Origin: Phytophthora hibernalis
Taxonomy: Eukaryota; Oomycota; Peronosporomycetes; Peronosporales; Peronosporaceae
Length of the DNA stretch: 64,000 bases
Assembly (NCBI GenBank): GCA_012656075.1
Contig: JAAKBF010000400.1
Span: 1 to 64,000 of the forward strand
Reading direction: 5' to 3'
Shown one piece after another: positions 63,940 to 64,000 of the stretch (its first letter is position 1; each line of letters opens with the position of its first letter). Under the pieces are notes generated by a model that worked only from the letters and a program-made list of their open reading frames with translations, had not been told where the DNA came from and ran no database searches. A program made the translations under genes and the position numbers.

Positions 63940-64000
63940 AATGGAGCCATCCCCCAGCTAGCAGCGACAATATGATGCTCCAAGCATACGCCCTGCTTCA

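Noticed and set aside
1..64000. RxLR-type secreted effector genes
   Set aside because: I looked for an N-terminal hydrophobic signal followed by RxLR and EER in open frames and saw no convincing case. Short frames with RxLR-like strings lie antisense to other genes.

Overview
The window looks like gene-sparse, transposon-rich nuclear DNA of an oomycete, most likely a Phytophthora-like member of the Peronosporales (genus is inference). Support comes from short GT-AG introns of about 60-70 bp, an oomycete Inr/FPR-type promoter core upstream of a kinase gene, a decayed Crinkler-type kinase, and a mobile-element mix of Mutator-like elements with a Ulp1 (SUMO-protease-like) domain, piggyBac, Crypton, pogo and Ty1/copia.

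Layout. 1-6.9 kb: almost no recognisable genes; two tandem repeats, a possible solo LTR and decayed coding-like DNA. 6.9-7.6 kb: a compact MULE-type element with long inverted repeats and an exact 9-bp target duplication (Pack-MULE-like). 8-12.4 kb: degenerate MULE-1 (transposase, SWIM finger, Ulp1). 12.5-30.1 kb: the main host-gene block, with a coiled-coil ORF, an EF-hand/PH/CaMK-type kinase, an IQ-motif protein (minus), a Crinkler-type kinase pseudogene with an inverted duplication, a large IQ/WW/B-box-like protein, a multi-exon hypothetical gene, a broken staphylococcal-nuclease-like gene and a two-exon coiled-coil gene. 30.1-35.2 kb: a MITE, a deleted GH30 pseudogene, a METTL21-type methyltransferase and a GH30 glycosidase. 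35.4-39.4 kb: piggyBac remnant abutting a Crypton-like tyrosine recombinase, then a 64-nt tRNA-shaped RNA gene that has a GNRA tetraloop where the anticodon arm should be. 40.1-44.9 kb: MULE-2 with both terminal inverted repeats, a Ulp1 domain with its catalytic residues, a reverse-strand passenger ORF, and arrays of a CCATGTTT word confined to non-coding parts. 45.4-57.0 kb: MULE-3 on the minus strand, split by a copia element with two 259-bp LTRs and by an LTR-less copia fragment. 57.5-59.5 kb: a third GH30 copy. 60-64 kb: fragments of piggyBac, a second MITE inserted in an unknown ORF, and a pogo-like transposase.

How it fits together. Three GH30 copies are separated by about 30 kb of nested transposons, which suggests an old glycosidase cluster expanded and broken up by element insertion. 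Host genes and transposons alike show single-base frameshifts, very often one base short in a short homopolymer. I read many of these as probable sequence errors, so 'pseudogene' labels on otherwise well-preserved genes (kinase, IQ proteins, GH30-B and -C, METTL21) are provisional. The most unusual candidates are the anticodon-less tRNA-like gene, the MULE-Ulp1 elements with CCATGTTT arrays, and the MULE-3/copia mosaic.
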